DNA of 64,000 bases from Burkholderiaceae bacterium (lineage in GTDB: Bacteria; Pseudomonadota; Gammaproteobacteria; Burkholderiales; Burkholderiaceae), in contig JAJPEN010000073.1 in the NCBI GenBank assembly GCA_021166835.1, positions 101,323 to 165,322 on the forward strand, in the 5' to 3' direction. The translations under genes were made by a program, and so were the position numbers. Each line of letters opens with the position of its first letter. Position 1 is the stretch's first letter. Below the pieces are notes generated by a model. It was not told the DNA's origin and ran no database searches. It was given only the letters and a program-made list of their open reading frames with translations. This document shows positions 1 to 9,283 of this stretch, in pieces.

Positions 1-96
1 ATAGCGCGATGCCCCGGCATCCGGCAGCCGCGCAGAGACGGGTGGCGGGCCAGGCGCGACGCGGCCGACGCGCCCGCTCGCCGGTATGATGGTTCG

Positions 97-864
97 ATGC
101 AGCCCGTTCTGACCGCATTCGGGCGCGCGATCGTCAGCCAGCTTCATCCGAAGATGCTCGCGCTGCTCGTCGTGCCCTTCGTGCTCGCGATCGTCTTCTG
201 GGTGATCACCGCCTGGTGGCTGTGGGCGCCGATTACCGGCTGGCTGCAGGGCTGGCTGTTCGGCGGCGGCTGGATGAGCAGCCTCGACGCGTGGGCGGCC
301 TCGCACGGCTTCTCGGGTTTCGCGCAGTGGACGGTGGCGCTGCTCGCGCTGCTCGTCGTCGTACCCGTGATGTTCGCCAGCGCCGTCGTGATCATCGCCG
401 TGTTCGCGATGCCGATGGTCATCCGGCATCTGGGCAACGGACCCTACCGCGACGTCGCGCGCGAAGGCTCGATGGCGCTGGCGCCGAGCGTGTGGAACGC
501 GGTGTCGAGCACCGTGCTGTTCGCGGTCGGCTACCTGGTCACGCTGCCGCTGTGGCTGATCCCGCCGCTCGCGCTCGTCGTGCCGTGGCTGTGGTGGAGC
601 TGGCTCACCGCGCGCGTGATGCGTTTCGACAGCCTGGTCGAGCACGCGAGCGCCGCCGAGCGCGGCGCCTCGATCTCCGGGCGCAAGCGCGACTACTTCC
701 TGCTCGCGCTGCTCGTCACGCTGCTGAACTACGTGCCGCCGTTGTTCCTGATCACGCCGGTGCTGTCGGCGCTGGCCTTCGCCCACTATTCGCTCGCGCT
801 GCTGCGGCGGCAGCGCGCGGCCATGGAGGTACGTCCCGCATGGGCTTCGGACTCATCGTCATAG
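97..864 (+). CDS. EI24-domain integral membrane protein
   Basis: This 255-residue protein is almost entirely hydrophobic, with about five membrane segments (roughly residues 20-45, 78-108, 135-172 and 198-235). It carries the layout of the EI24/CysZ superfamily of inner-membrane proteins. In CysZ that fold mediates sulfate uptake, but nothing here shows the substrate. The start codon is the first ATG. Its 3' end overlaps the next gene by 25 bases, so the two are probably co-transcribed. Family assignment is from overall pattern only; the transport role is not established. Confidence 0.75.
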   Translation: MQPVLTAFGRAIVSQLHPKMLALLVVPFVLAIVFWVITAWWLWAPITGWLQGWLFGGGWMSSLDAWAASHGFSGFAQWTVALLALLVVVPVMFASAVVIIAVFAMPMVIRHLGNGPYRDVAREGSMALAPSVWNAVSSTVLFAVGYLVTLPLWLIPPLALVVPWLWWSWLTARVMRFDSLVEHASAAERGASISGRKRDYFLLALLVTLLNYVPPLFLITPVLSALAFAHYSLALLRRQRAAMEVRPAWASDSSS

Positions 865-1619
865 GCGACGAGATCGTCTCCGGCAAGCGCCAGGACCGGC
901 ACTTCCCGCGCGTCGTCGAGATGTTGCGCGGACGCGGCCTGTCGCTCGCCTGGGCGCATTTCATCGGCGACGATCGCGCGGCGATCACGGCGCTGCTGCG
1001 CAGCACCTTCGCCGGCGACGACGTGGTTTTCTGCTGCGGCGGCATCGGCGCCACGCCCGACGACCACACGCGCCAGGCGGCGGCCGCGGCGCTCGGCGTC
1101 GATCTCGTCCTGCACCCGCAGGCGGCCGAACTGATCGCGCAGCGGATCGCCGAGATGGCGGCCGAAAGCGGCGGCAGCGCCGACCTGTCGCTGCCGGAGA
1201 ACCGGCAGCGGCTGAAGATGGGCGAGTTTCCGGCGGGCGCCGAGATTCTGCCGAATCCGTTCAACCGCATCCCCGGCTTCGCGCTCGGGCGGCATTTCTT
1301 CGTGCCCGGCTTTCCCGTGATGGCCTGGCCGATGATCGAGGCCGTGCTCGATACACGCTTCGCTGGCTGCTTCCACCGCGACGCGCGCGGCGAGCGTTCC
1401 TTCCTCGTGTTCGGGCTGGCGGAGTCGACGGTGACGCCGTTGATGGAGGAAATCGAGCGCGACTACGCCGAGGTGCGCGTATTCAGCCTTCCGTCGGTGG
1501 GAGAGGACGGCGGGCGCAGGCATATCGAACTGGGCGTGCGCGGTCCGGCGCCAACGGTCGACGAGGCCTTCGCGACGCTGCGCGCCGGCGTGCAGGCGCT
1601 CGGCGGCGAGATCCGGTGA
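840..1619 (+). CDS. CinA/MoaB-like molybdopterin-binding domain protein
   Basis: The 259-residue product starts with a MoCF/MoaB-type domain: IGDEIVSGKRQD near the N-terminus, then GGIGATPDDHTRQA around residue 65, the typical ligand-binding loop of this fold. It lacks the C-terminal amidase domain of full CinA, so it belongs to the short competence/damage-inducible protein A-type family. The ATG at 840 is preceded by GGAGGT and lies inside the end of the upstream membrane-protein gene, so translational coupling is likely. The exact substrate is unknown. Confidence 0.8.
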   Translation: MGFGLIVIGDEIVSGKRQDRHFPRVVEMLRGRGLSLAWAHFIGDDRAAITALLRSTFAGDDVVFCCGGIGATPDDHTRQAAAAALGVDLVLHPQAAELIAQRIAEMAAESGGSADLSLPENRQRLKMGEFPAGAEILPNPFNRIPGFALGRHFFVPGFPVMAWPMIEAVLDTRFAGCFHRDARGERSFLVFGLAESTVTPLMEEIERDYAEVRVFSLPSVGEDGGRRHIELGVRGPAPTVDEAFATLRAGVQALGGEIR

Positions 1620-1626
1620 GGCGGCG

Positions 1627-4600
1627 ATGAATGCCCCCGCCGAAGCCGCGCTGCGGCGCGCATCGCTGGACGATCGCTACCAGGCGACCGAAGGCGCCGT
1701 CTACCTCACCGGCACGCAGGCGCTGGTGCGATTGCCGATCCTGCAGCGCCAACGCGACGCGGCCGCCGGCCTGAACACCGCCGGCTACATCTCGGGTTAT
1801 CGCGGTTCGCCGCTGGGCGGCTACGACCAGGCGCTCGAGAAGGCGCGCGCGCACCTCGATGCGCATCACGTGCGCTTCGTGCCGGGATTGAACGAGGATC
1901 TCGCCGCCACCGCGATCTGGGGCACCCAACAGATCGATGCGCTGCCCGGCGGGCGCTACGACGGCGTGTTCTCGATCTGGTACGGCAAGGGACCGGGCGT
2001 CGATCGCAGCGGCGACGTGTTCCGCCACGCGAACCAGGCGGGCACCGCGCGCCACGGCGGCGTGCTCGCCCTGGCCGGCGACGACCACGGTGCGAAATCG
2101 TCGACCGTCGCCGCGCAGACCGACTTCGTCTTCCAGGCGGTGTCGATTCCCGTGCTCTCGCCAGCCACCGTGCAGGACTACGTCGACCTCGGCCTGCACG
2201 GCCTGGCGATGTCGCGCTTCGCCGGTCTGTGGGTCGCGCTGAAGTGTGTCACCGACACCATCGAGTCGGCCGGCATCGTCGACGTGTCCACCGATCGCCT
2301 GCGCATCGTGCTGCCCGACGATTTCGCCATGCCGCCCGGCGGCCTGAGCCTGCGTTGGCCCGAGGAGCCGTTCCCGAAGCTCGAGGAGCGCCTGTCGCGC
2401 TTCAAGCTGCCGGCGGCGCTCGCCTATGCGCGTGCGAACCGGCTCGATCGCAACGTCTTCGGCCGCGCCGACGGCGAGCCGGCGCGGCTGGGCATCGTCT
2501 CGAGCGGCAAGAGCTGGCTCGACGTGATGCAGGCGCTGGCCGACCTCGGCATCGACGAGGCGGCTGCGCGCGTGCTCGGGCTGCGCGTGATGAAGATCGC
2601 GATGCCGTGGCCGCTGGAGCCGCGGGCCGTGCGCGCCTTCGCCGAAGGCTGCGAGGAGCTGCTCGTCGTCGAGGAGAAGCGCCCGCTGATCGAGGCGCAG
2701 CTGAAGGAACTGCTGTATGCGTTCGCCGAACGCCCGCGCGTCGTCGGCAAGACCGACGAGAACGGCGCCGCGCTCGCGCCCGACTACGGCGAGCTGACGC
2801 CGGCTTTCTGCGCGCGCCTGATCGCTCAGCGCCTGGCCCGCTGGCGCGGGGCGCCCGACGATGCGCGAGGCGCGCGCGCCGATGCGGTGCATGCGCGGAT
2901 CGACGCGCGCCTGGCCGAACTGGAGGCGCGCGAGCGCGCGCCGGCGAAGCGCTTCGAGACGATCGAGCGCATTCCGTATTTCTGCTCGGGCTGTCCGCAC
3001 AACACGTCCACGCGCGTGCCCGAGGGCTCGCGCGCGCTCGCCGGTATCGGCTGCCACTACATGGCGCAGTGGATGGACCGCTCGACGGCCACGTTCACGC
3101 AGATGGGCGGCGAGGGGATGACCTGGGTGGGCCTGGCGCCCTTCAGCGATACGCCGCACGTCTTCCAGAACATCGGCGACGGCACCTGGTTCCATTCGGG
3201 CTCGCTCGCGCTGCGCCATGCGGTGGCGACGAACACGCGGATGACCTACAAGATCCTGTTCAACGACGCGGTGGCGATGACCGGCGGCCAGCGCCACGAC
3301 GGCGCGCTCACGCCGCAGCGCATCGCGCAGCAGGCGCGCGCCGAGGGCGTTCGCCGCATCGTCGTCGTCACCGACGAACCCGGGAAGTACCCGGCGGGCT
3401 ATTTCGAGCCCGACGTGGCCGTGCATCACCGCAGCAGGCTCGACGACGTGCAGCGCGAGCTGCGCGATTGCGACGGCGTCTCGGTGCTGATCTACGACCA
3501 GACCTGCGCGGCCGAGAAGCGGCGCCGGCGCAAGCGCGGCGAGTATCCCGATCCGCCGAAGCGCGTGTTCATCAACGAGGCGGTGTGCGAGGGCTGCGGC
3601 GATTGCGGCGTGCAGTCGAACTGCGTGTCGATCGAGCCGGTGGAGACCGAGTTCGGCCGCAAGCGCGCGATCAACCAGTCGTCGTGCAACAAGGACTTCT
3701 CCTGCGTGAACGGCTTCTGCCCGAGCTTCGTCACCGTGCACGGCGGGCGGGTGCGCCGGGCGAGGGTGGGCGGGGCGGCGCTATCGGGCGCCGCGGTTGC
3801 CTCGGGCGCCCCGGGCGCCTCGAGTGCGGGCGCGCGTTCCGCAGTCGCGCTGCCCGACGTGCCGCTGACGGAACCGGCGCTGCCCGGGCTCGGCCGCGCG
3901 TGGTCGCTGCTCGTCACCGGCATCGGCGGCACCGGCGTCGTCACCATCGGCCAGCTGCTCGGCATGGCGGCGCACCTCGAAGGGCTGCAGGTGACGGTGC
4001 TCGACATGGCCGGCCTCGCGCAGAAGAACGGCGCGGTGATGAGCTTCGTCCGCTTCGCGCGGGCGGGCGAGCCGCTGTACGCGCCGCGCATCGGCATCGT
4101 CGGCGCCGACGCGGTGCTCGGCTGCGACCTCGTCGTCACCGCGGGGCGCGAGGCGCTCGCGCGGATGAGCGGGGCGACGCGCGTGGTGACGAACGTCGCG
4201 GGAACGCCCACCGCCGATTTCACGCGCAACCCGAACTGGAAATTCCCCGCCGACGGCATGCAGTCGGCGATCGCCGACGCGGCAGGCAGGGAGAACGCCG
4301 AGTTCGTCGATGCCACCCGGCTTGCGACGGCGCTGCTCGGCGACGCGATCGCATCGAACCTGTTCCTGCTCGGCTATGCGTGGCAGCGCGGGCTGGTGCC
4401 GCTGTCGGGCGCGGCGATCGATCGGGCGATCGAGCTGAACGGCGTGGCGATCGAGCAGAACCGCGCCGCCTTCGCCTGGGGGCGCGCGGCCGCGCTCGAT
4501 CGCGAGCGCGTCGAAGCCGCGGCGGTCGCCGGGCTCGGCAGGAGCGCGCCCACGCCGGTGACGCGCCGCCTGTCCGCCTCGCTCGACGAGACGATCGCGC

Positions 4601-5232
4601 GACGCGTCGATCATCTCGTCGACTATCAGGACGAGCGTTACGCCAGGCGCTATCGCGAGCGCGTCGAGCGCGTGCGCCAGGCCGAGCGCGCGCTCGTCGG
4701 CGAGGGCCCGCTCGCGTTGACCGAGGCGGTCGCGCGCAACCTGTTCAGGCTGATGGCCTACAAGGACGAATACGAGGTCGCGCGGCTGTACACGGCGAGC
4801 GCGTTCCGCAAACGACTGAACGAGCAGTTCGAAGGCGATTTCCGCCTGAGCTTCCATCTGGCGCCGCCGCTGCTCGCGCGGCGCAACGCGAAGGGCGAGC
4901 TGGTCAAGCGCGAATACGGCTCGTGGATGATGCATGCCTTCGCCGTCCTCGCACGCCTGCGCCGCCTGCGCGGAACGGCCTTCGATCCCTTCGGGCGCAC
5001 GGAGGAGCGGCGCGCCGAGCGGCAACTCGTCGTCGACTACGAGGCCACCATCGACCGGCTGCTCGAAGCGCTCGATGCGCAACGGCTGCCGCTGGCCGTG
5101 CGGATCGCGTCGATTCCCGAGGAGATCCGCGGCTTCGGCCACGTCAAGGCGCGCAACCTCGCGTCCGCGCGCAGGCGCTGGGCCGAGGAGATGGCGGGCT
5201 ACGCGGCGCCGTCGCCCGTCGAGGTCGGGTAA
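1627..5232 (+). CDS. Indolepyruvate ferredoxin oxidoreductase family protein (fused)
   Basis: This 1201-residue protein fuses the alpha/beta and gamma parts of a 2-oxoacid:acceptor oxidoreductase. These enzymes use thiamine diphosphate to decarboxylate aryl or branched 2-oxoacids to acyl-CoA and pass electrons to ferredoxin. Visible elements are an N-terminal TPP/pyrimidine-type domain, a cysteine cluster CSGCPHN near residue 453, the TPP-binding GDGTW near 517, a second cluster CEGCGDCGVQSNC near 654-666, and a gamma-domain nucleotide-fold loop GIGGTGVV near 765. An Ala/Gly/Ser-rich linker sits near residues 705-740. The length fits the fused proteobacterial family. It begins seven bases after the previous stop, in an apparent operon. 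Confidence 0.9.
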   Translation: MNAPAEAALRRASLDDRYQATEGAVYLTGTQALVRLPILQRQRDAAAGLNTAGYISGYRGSPLGGYDQALEKARAHLDAHHVRFVPGLNEDLAATAIWGTQQIDALPGGRYDGVFSIWYGKGPGVDRSGDVFRHANQAGTARHGGVLALAGDDHGAKSSTVAAQTDFVFQAVSIPVLSPATVQDYVDLGLHGLAMSRFAGLWVALKCVTDTIESAGIVDVSTDRLRIVLPDDFAMPPGGLSLRWPEEPFPKLEERLSRFKLPAALAYARANRLDRNVFGRADGEPARLGIVSSGKSWLDVMQALADLGIDEAAARVLGLRVMKIAMPWPLEPRAVRAFAEGCEELLVVEEKRPLIEAQLKELLYAFAERPRVVGKTDENGAALAPDYGELTPAFCARLIAQRLARWRGAPDDARGARADAVHARIDARLAELEARERAPAKRFETIERIPYFCSGCPHNTSTRVPEGSRALAGIGCHYMAQWMDRSTATFTQMGGEGMTWVGLAPFSDTPHVFQNIGDGTWFHSGSLALRHAVATNTRMTYKILFNDAVAMTGGQRHDGALTPQRIAQQARAEGVRRIVVVTDEPGKYPAGYFEPDVAVHHRSRLDDVQRELRDCDGVSVLIYDQTCAAEKRRRRKRGEYPDPPKRVFINEAVCEGCGDCGVQSNCVSIEPVETEFGRKRAINQSSCNKDFSCVNGFCPSFVTVHGGRVRRARVGGAALSGAAVASGAPGASSAGARSAVALPDVPLTEPALPGLGRAWSLLVTGIGGTGVVTIGQLLGMAAHLEGLQVTVLDMAGLAQKNGAVMSFVRFARAGEPLYAPRIGIVGADAVLGCDLVVTAGREALARMSGATRVVTNVAGTPTADFTRNPNWKFPADGMQSAIADAAGRENAEFVDATRLATALLGDAIASNLFLLGYAWQRGLVPLSGAAIDRAIELNGVAIEQNRAAFAWGRAAALDRERVEAAAVAGLGRSAPTPVTRRLSASLDETIARRVDHLVDYQDERYARRYRERVERVRQAERALVGEGPLALTEAVARNLFRLMAYKDEYEVARLYTASAFRKRLNEQFEGDFRLSFHLAPPLLARRNAKGELVKREYGSWMMHAFAVLARLRRLRGTAFDPFGRTEERRAERQLVVDYEATIDRLLEALDAQRLPLAVRIASIPEEIRGFGHVKARNLASARRRWAEEMAGYAAPSPVEVG

Positions 5233-5270
5233 GGACCGGGTGACCCCGTCGGGGGCCACCGGAAGGTCGC

Positions 5271-5843
5271 TCAGGCCGTCTTGCGCTGCTGCGGCTGCGC
5301 GGCGCGGGTCGCTGCGGTGGCGGCAGCCGTCGAGGTCGTCTTCGCCGCCGCGGCCATGTTGGCCTCGGCCACTTCGACGGCCTGCTTGGTCGCCTTGTTC
5401 AGCTGGTCGAACGAGGTGTTCGCCGCGCTGACCGCCTGCTTCATCAGCGTGACGACGCCTTCGCTGCCGGCCGGCAGGTTGCGCGCGAACGCGTCGATCG
5501 CCGCGTAGATCTGGCGGTTGTTCTCGGCGTACTGGCGCTCGAACAGGCGGGCCAGTTCGCTGCCGGTTTCATTGGCGATCTCGTAGACGTGCTTGTAGTA
5601 CGCGGCGACCTTGTCGGTCGTCGGCTGCACCGACGTCGTGGCGAGGTCGGCCCACTGCTTCGGATCCTTCACGTCGACCAGCGTGCGCAGCGTCTCGGCG
5701 GACTCCTCGAAGGAGGTCTTGGTCGCCTGGACGTTCAGCGCGGCGAGTTTCTCGAAGCCGGCGATCGAGGCGGCGGTGGCGTTCTGGAAGGCCTCGAGTG
5801 CCGATTTCTGGATCTGGGCGAATTGTTCGGGGTTGGTGATCAT
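5271..5843 (-). CDS. phaP: Phasin family protein
   Basis: The 190-residue product has the phasin pattern: an N-terminal stretch like MITNPEQFAQIQKSALEAFQ, long amphipathic helices without cysteine, and an Ala/Thr/Lys-rich tail. Phasins coat polyhydroxyalkanoate granules and control their size. AGGAG lies about eight bases upstream of the ATG. The gene converges with the oxidoreductase gene and has its own promoter, flanked by TGC-rich boxes. This implies the strain makes storage polyester, although no synthase gene is in the window. Confidence 0.92.
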   Translation of the reverse strand: MITNPEQFAQIQKSALEAFQNATAASIAGFEKLAALNVQATKTSFEESAETLRTLVDVKDPKQWADLATTSVQPTTDKVAAYYKHVYEIANETGSELARLFERQYAENNRQIYAAIDAFARNLPAGSEGVVTLMKQAVSAANTSFDQLNKATKQAVEVAEANMAAAAKTTSTAAATAATRAAQPQQRKTA

Positions 5844-5902
5844 GAGTCAGCTCCTGTGTTTCCGGTGTCGTTGTCGGGGGGAGGGAGAAGGGCGGAGCAG
5901 CT

Positions 5903-5975
5903 TTGCTGCAACGCAACATTCGGTAGTTTAAGTTGCGCTCCGGCGGTGTCAAGCGTTTTTTGCTGCAATGCAACG
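5903..5975. promoter_or_regulatory. Two TGC-rich boxes flanking the phasin promoter (PhaR-like operators)
   Basis: TTGCTGCAACGCAACA (5903-5918) covers the expected transcription start. TTGCTGCAATGCAACG (5960-5975) lies just upstream of the -35 element. They share 14 of 16 bases and contain an imperfect TGC/GCA palindrome, as reported for PhaR-type repressors of granule genes. No phaR gene is in the window. The rest of the 5844-6153 intergenic region shows no further convincing element. Confidence 0.45.
5925..5952 (-). promoter_or_regulatory. Phasin gene promoter (sigma70-like)
   Basis: Read on the minus strand, TTGACA (plus 5947-5952) is followed after 16 bases by TAAACT (plus 5925-5930). 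This is a near-consensus promoter about 85 bases upstream of the phasin start. Location and match are direct observations; activity is inferred. Confidence 0.6.
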
Positions 5976-6153
5976 AACGCCCGTCGGGCGCCACGCGAAA
6001 GTCGGTCGATTGTCAAGGGAGAAAGGACCTTCCGTCGCATAAAAGCGACCGATCATCGAGAAACGGGTTCAAGGTTCACGGGCAAGTCCCTCAATTCCTT
6101 GCCTTTTCTGTAGACTCGCGGCTCGGGGGGAGTCGGGGTTTTCGGAGAGGGAA

Positions 6154-7344
6154 ATGGCGGGTGGATCGCGGCGGGGCTGGCGGCGCGCGTGTGTCGCGTT
6201 CTTGATTTCCTTCGGTCTTGCTGGGGTATTCCAGCCGACCCTCGCGATCGCATCGGGGAAACGCGCCACCGCGAACGACGAGCCGGCGCGCGCGAAGAAG
6301 CCTGCGGCCGCGAGCCGCACCTCCCGGGCAGCGGCGCCGACGGGCAGCTCGGCCAGGCGCAAGGCCGCCCGCGCCCCGGTCGAGTCGGGGGCAAAGCGGG
6401 TGAAAGTCTTCGTCGACACCCGCACGAAGGTCGCCGCCGAGGCGCGCGCACCGGTCGCCGACAGCGCGCGCGCCGGACAGGCGCGCCCGTCGATCGGACA
6501 CGCATTCGGACTGCACGACGTCGAGGATCCGCTGTCGCTCGAGTCGGCCGTCGCCCTCGTGCTCGACCAGCGCAGCGGCGAGGTGCTGTTCGAGAAGAAC
6601 TCGCGAGCGGTGCTGCCGATCGCCTCGATCAGCAAGCTGATGACCGCGATCGTCGTGCTCGACGCGAAGCTGCCGCTCGACGAGATGCTCGAGATCTCGG
6701 AGGCCGACGTCGATACCGAGCGCTTCACGCGCTCGCGTCTGCGCACCGGCACGCGGCTCACGCGCGACGAACTGCTGCACCTGGCGCTGATGTCGTCGGA
6801 GAATCGCGCCGCGCACGCGCTCGGCCGCCACTACCCGGGCGGAATGCCCGCCTTCGTCGCGCAGATGAACCGCAAGGCGCAGGAGCTGGGCATGACCAGC
6901 TCGGGCTTCGTCGAGCCGACAGGCCTGTCGAGCAGCAACGTGTCGAGCGCGCGAGACCTGGCGCTGCTGGTGCAGGCGGCGTCGCGCTACCCGCTGATCC
7001 GCGAATATTCGACGGCGAGCGCGCTGTCGGTCGACACCGGACGTCGCACCGAGAGCTACCGGAACACGAACCGGCTGATCGATCGCAGCGACTGGGAGAT
7101 CGGCGTGCAGAAGACCGGCTTCATTTCCGAGGCGGGCAACTGCGTCGTCATGCAGGCGCGCATCGCATCGCGGCCGGTCGTGATGGTGCTGCTCGACGCC
7201 GAGCAGCGCACCGCGCGCGTCAGCGATTCGCTGCGTATCCGCCAATGGGTCGAAGGACTCGGCACGAGCGGCGTGCGTCGCGTGACGCATCCCGACGACG
7301 AGGCGCAGCAGCCGGCTCGCGAACCCGGCGCGCACAACGTCTGA
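6154..7344 (+). CDS. pbpG: D-Ala-D-Ala carboxypeptidase/endopeptidase, PBP7 (PbpG) type
   Basis: This 396-residue exported peptidase has a basic N-terminus and hydrophobic segment (residues 12-32), then about 80 residues of Ala/Arg-rich low complexity before the catalytic domain. The SxxK motif SISK is at 158-161, the SxN-type motif SSEN follows about 60 residues later, and KTGF is the third motif. These are the three signatures of the S11 family that trims or cleaves peptidoglycan cross-links in the periplasm. The long spacer before the domain is larger than usual. It is divergent from the phasin gene. Confidence 0.88.
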   Translation: MAGGSRRGWRRACVAFLISFGLAGVFQPTLAIASGKRATANDEPARAKKPAAASRTSRAAAPTGSSARRKAARAPVESGAKRVKVFVDTRTKVAAEARAPVADSARAGQARPSIGHAFGLHDVEDPLSLESAVALVLDQRSGEVLFEKNSRAVLPIASISKLMTAIVVLDAKLPLDEMLEISEADVDTERFTRSRLRTGTRLTRDELLHLALMSSENRAAHALGRHYPGGMPAFVAQMNRKAQELGMTSSGFVEPTGLSSSNVSSARDLALLVQAASRYPLIREYSTASALSVDTGRRTESYRNTNRLIDRSDWEIGVQKTGFISEAGNCVVMQARIASRPVVMVLLDAEQRTARVSDSLRIRQWVEGLGTSGVRRVTHPDDEAQQPAREPGAHNV

Positions 7345-7411
7345 ACGCCGAAGGGTGCGCGCCGTTCGGCGCGAGCGAGGCGCTCGCGGGCCGGCGCGAT
7401 GCGCCCGAGGC

Positions 7412-8212
7412 TCAGGAAATCGCCCGTTCGTCGGCGTCGTAGCCCAGTGACGACGAGATGCCGTCGGCGGTGCGGCACAACTGCTCGATCCAGTCGTCCT
7501 GGATGAAGTCGGCCGGCGCCGAGATCGACAGCCCGGCGACCAGCTTGCCGCTGTCGTCGCGCACGCCGGCGGCGATGCATCGCACGCCCAGCTCCAGCTC
7601 TTCGTTGTCGCGCGCGTAGCCGCGCGCGCGCACGAGCGCCAGCTCGCGCTCGAGCCGCTGCAGATCGGTGATGCTGTTTCGCGTATGCCCGGCAAGCCCG
7701 GTGCGCGCAGCATAGGCGCGCACCAGTCGCGGCTCGTCGGCGGCGAGGAACAGCTTGCCCACCGACGTGAGGTGCAACGGCGCGCGACCGCCGACCGCAC
7801 GCACGACCTGCATGCCCGAACGCTCGGAGACGGCGCGTTCGATGTAGACGATCTCGTCGCCCTGGCGGATCGACAGGTTCACCGTCTGCCCGGTGCTGCG
7901 ATGCAGTTCGCGCATCGGATCGAGCGACGCGTCGCGCACGTTCATCCGCGCCTTGACGAGATTGCCCAACTCGAGCAGGCGGATGCCCAGCTGGTAGGCG
8001 CCGGGCTCGGCGCGGTCGACGAAGCGTGCGGTGACCAGGTCGTTCAGGATGCGATGCGCCGTGGACGGATGCAGCCCGGTGCGCAGCGAGAGTTCCTTCA
8101 GGCTCACCGGTTCGCGCTGCCCGGCGAGCGCATCGAGCAGCGAGACGAGGCGTTCGATGACCTGGATCGCGGTGCGACCTTCTTCGTTCGCGGAGCTTCG
8201 GGGGCGGGGCAT
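7412..8212 (-). CDS. IclR-family transcriptional regulator
   Basis: The 266-residue protein has an N-terminal winged helix-turn-helix (LKELSLRTGLHPSTAHRILNDL, about residues 38-59) followed by the IclR effector domain. That domain includes the GxxxPLHLTSVGKLFLA region and GVRCIAAGV/GLSISAP near the C-terminus. Such regulators usually control catabolic operons in response to small aromatic or carboxylic acids. No obvious target operon is adjacent, so the effector is unknown. Confidence 0.9.
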   Translation of the reverse strand: MPRPRSSANEEGRTAIQVIERLVSLLDALAGQREPVSLKELSLRTGLHPSTAHRILNDLVTARFVDRAEPGAYQLGIRLLELGNLVKARMNVRDASLDPMRELHRSTGQTVNLSIRQGDEIVYIERAVSERSGMQVVRAVGGRAPLHLTSVGKLFLAADEPRLVRAYAARTGLAGHTRNSITDLQRLERELALVRARGYARDNEELELGVRCIAAGVRDDSGKLVAGLSISAPADFIQDDWIEQLCRTADGISSSLGYDADERAIS

Positions 8213-8482
8213 CGGCTATGTCGGGTTCCGAGCGACCTGGGCGCAAGGGTAGCACGATGCGCGAGCGCATCCTGCAATGTGAAACATGGCGGAGCCTGGA
8301 CACCATGGTCGCCCGCGTCTTGGCGGCCGGCCTTCCTGCCGCACGCTTTTTCGCGTCGCGCAGCCGCGTCGGTACACTCGCACGGCACCCGGTATCGCAC
8401 CTGCCTCGATGATCCCGTCGAACCTCCAACGTCCCGCGACGGAACGCCGGCCGCCGATCGAAGATCGGACCGGGCGCGCGCC

Positions 8483-8854
8483 GTGATCCGTCGATCCGTC
8501 GCCGTCACGCTGTGGCGCGTCCTTGCGCTCGTCAGCGTCGGACTCGCGGTGCTCGGCATGGTGCTGCCGGTGCTGCCCACCGTTCCGTTCCTGATCGTCG
8601 CCGCATGGGCGGGCAGCCGCGGGTGGCCGCGGCTGGAAACCTGGCTGCTCGAGCATCCGCGGCACGGACCGGCGATCCGCCGCTGGCGCGATCATGGCGC
8701 GGTTCCGCGCCGCGCGAAGTGGGCGGCCTCGACGATGATGGTGCTCAGTGCGCTGACGCTCGCGATGATGGCCGTGCCGCCATGGGTGAAGCTCGCCGCC
8801 CCGTCGATGATGGCCATCGTGGCGATCTGGCTGTGGAGCAGGCCGGAGGCTTGA
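8483..8854 (+). CDS. YbaN-like DUF454 membrane protein
   Basis: Starting at GTG 8483 the product is 123 residues. It has a first hydrophobic segment ending in LPVLPTVPFLIVAAWAGSR, the DUF454 hallmark, and two further membrane segments near the C-terminus. No upstream ATG keeps the frame without a long unnatural extension, so the GTG is preferred. Function of DUF454 proteins is not known. Confidence 0.75.
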   Translation: MIRRSVAVTLWRVLALVSVGLAVLGMVLPVLPTVPFLIVAAWAGSRGWPRLETWLLEHPRHGPAIRRWRDHGAVPRRAKWAASTMMVLSALTLAMMAVPPWVKLAAPSMMAIVAIWLWSRPEA

Positions 8855-8858
8855 GCGC

Positions 8859-9275
8859 TCAGCCCAGCCAGCTGCGCAGGATGCCGAGCGGGTCGTGCGC
8901 CCGCGCGATCGACACCATCATTCCGAAGCAGGCGAGCGCGGCGATCGACCAGGCGAGCCGCGAGGTCGTCGAGCGGGCGCGCCGCAACGCCATCGTGCCC
9001 AGGCCGATGTACACCAGCAGCAGCGCGAGTTTCGCCGCCAGCCACGGCACGACGAAGGGGTTCAGCTGCAGCACGTAGAGCAGCAGCAGCGCCGCGGCGA
9101 GCAGGCCGGTGTCGATCAGCCAGCTCGCGCGGCGCGCCGCCCTGGAGGCGCTCCAGCGCGCCCCGGCCATCGTCGCGATCGCGCGCGCGGTGAACAGCGT
9201 GCCGCTCGCGGCGACGAAGCCGATATGGGCGAGGCGGATCTGCGGGTAGAGGTCGAGCAGGAGCGCCGAGGGCAT
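8859..9275 (-). CDS. SirB2-family membrane protein
   Basis: The 138-residue protein has four predicted membrane segments and the SirB2 pattern YPQIRLAHIGFVAASGTLFTAR at the N-terminus. SirB2 was named from invasion-gene regulation in Salmonella, but its molecular activity is unclear. It converges with the DUF454 gene only four bases away and lies just downstream of the DUF2249 gene, probably on the same transcript. Confidence 0.8.
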   Translation of the reverse strand: MPSALLLDLYPQIRLAHIGFVAASGTLFTARAIATMAGARWSASRAARRASWLIDTGLLAAALLLLYVLQLNPFVVPWLAAKLALLLVYIGLGTMALRRARSTTSRLAWSIAALACFGMMVSIARAHDPLGILRSWLG

Positions 9276-9283
9276 CCGCGGGA

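Noticed and set aside
1483..3741. Long leftward reading frame opposite the oxidoreductase gene
   Set aside because: Its protein is a repetitive Arg/Ala/His shadow caused by high GC. The rightward frame carries all conserved motifs.
5238..5260. GGTGACCCC...GGGGGCCACC hairpin between the oxidoreductase and phasin genes as terminator
   Set aside because: A stem can form but no T-run follows on either strand, so it was not listed as a terminator.
6091..7800. Long leftward frame opposite the PBP7-type gene
   Set aside because: Shadow of GC-rich coding. The opposite strand has SxxK, SEN and KTG motifs in order.
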